Part shown: in pieces, positions 63,863-64,000 of the stretch | Layout of the letters: every line of letters starts with the position of its first letter | Numbering within the stretch: position 1 is the stretch's first letter | NCBI GenBank assembly: GCA_001724355.1 | Contig: MEEF01000001.1 | Coordinates: 21,300-85,299, forward strand | Reading direction: 5' to 3' | Length of the DNA stretch: 64,000 nucleotides | DNA from: Mesorhizobium sp. SCN 65-20 | GTDB taxonomy: Bacteria > Pseudomonadota > Alphaproteobacteria > Rhizobiales > Rhizobiaceae | Made by a program: the position numbers and the translations under genes | Notes under the pieces: generated by a model | Told to the model about the DNA's origin: nothing | The model's database searches: none | Seen by the model: the letters and a program-made list of their open reading frames with translations, nothing else

Positions 63863-63934
63863 GTGATCGAGCATTTCTATCTCCACCGCCAGCGCGGCCC
63901 AGTCCACGCCCTGCAAATGCGTTTGCAGGGCTGA
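63863..63934 (+). CDS. Very short ORF (23 codons) with strong ribosome site and terminal hairpin
   Basis: GTG 63863 is preceded by AAAGGAGGG at ideal spacing; the peptide is MIEHFYLHRQRGPVHALQMR... and stops at TGA 63932-63934. A perfect 10-bp hairpin occupies its 3' end. It could be a leader peptide, a truncated gene (its start resembles N-termini of some tyrosine recombinases, with low confidence), or chance. No downstream gene is visible in the remaining 66 bp. Confidence 0.25.
   Translation: MIEHFYLHRQRGPVHALQMRLQG
63908..63931 (+). repeat. Perfect 10-bp stem-loop at window end
   Basis: GCCCTGCAAA and TTTGCAGGGC are perfect arms around a TGCG tetraloop. No T-run follows. It overlaps the short ORF's last codons and could be a weak terminator for the VWA gene or an attenuator. 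Confidence 0.5.
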
Positions 63935-64000
63935 CCACAGACGAGACGCCAGCCCTACTGAAGCTGTTCTCCTTACCGGTCTGCCCTTCGTGGTGATGCA

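Overview
The window is about 64 kb of GC-rich chromosomal DNA from an alphaproteobacterium, most likely a rhizobial one of the Phyllobacteriaceae type (Mesorhizobium/Aminobacter-like). Pointers are the apaG-metZ pair with a SAM-II riboswitch, ALAS-type hemA, the double-length dCTP deaminase, the order murA-DUF2948-hisD-UPF0262-LMW phosphatase-infA-maf-yacG-tRNA-Phe, and many amino-acid ABC transporters. No rRNA, CRISPR array, prophage or insertion sequence was recognised. Taxonomy is inferred from gene content only.

Layout. 1-5 kb: apaG (cut by the edge), a secreted propeller-like protein, metZ behind a SAM-II riboswitch/terminator, dcd and a polar-amino-acid binding protein. 5-15 kb: a small lipoprotein, a 62-residue zinc-ribbon protein, tRNA-Gly(CCC), a histone-deacetylase-like enzyme, a MATE exporter, a DUF952 gene with pyrD, and a response regulator facing a 1164-residue SSF-type hybrid histidine kinase. 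15-20 kb: mscL, a class I aminotransferase, hemA and galE (divergent, with an FNR/FixK-like box between them), and dadA. 20.9-24 kb: an amino-acid ABC set lacking its ATPase gene, and an NMT1/THI5-like protein without a signal peptide.

24-28 kb holds an operon of BtuF/FecCD-type importer genes plus a lone Mop domain and a TrmO-like gene. Two molybdate-box-like palindromes lie upstream of it, and a UspA gene is divergent. The same palindrome lies upstream of modABC at 52.5-55.7 kb, whose last gene is a one-domain ModE. I read these two loci as one molybdenum regulon in which the DNA-binding and metal-binding halves of ModE are separate genes.

28-35 kb is a catabolic island: a D-serine-dehydratase-family PLP enzyme; divergently an amino-acid ABC transporter, RidA and an IclR regulator; then a KDG-kinase-like enzyme. 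A 32-bp palindrome fills the divergent promoter. The best hypothesis is D-glucosaminate uptake and conversion to 2-keto-3-deoxygluconate and KDPG; D-serine use is the main alternative.

35-45 kb has three small exported proteins, the conserved murA-to-yacG housekeeping run with tRNA-Phe, tRNA-Thr, a GGGCAGTA repeat and a ClsB/C-like phospholipase D gene divergent from an EEP-family gene. 46-51.4 kb is the end of the beta-ketoadipate pathway (pcaR-like IclR gene, pcaIJ, pcaF) with an acetyl/succinyl-CoA transferase. 51.5-64 kb: a TSUP exporter, the mod operon, proC, a metallophosphoesterase, a kinase-less Wzz/ExoP-like protein, folD, a GlxA-type regulator and a secreted VWA protein.
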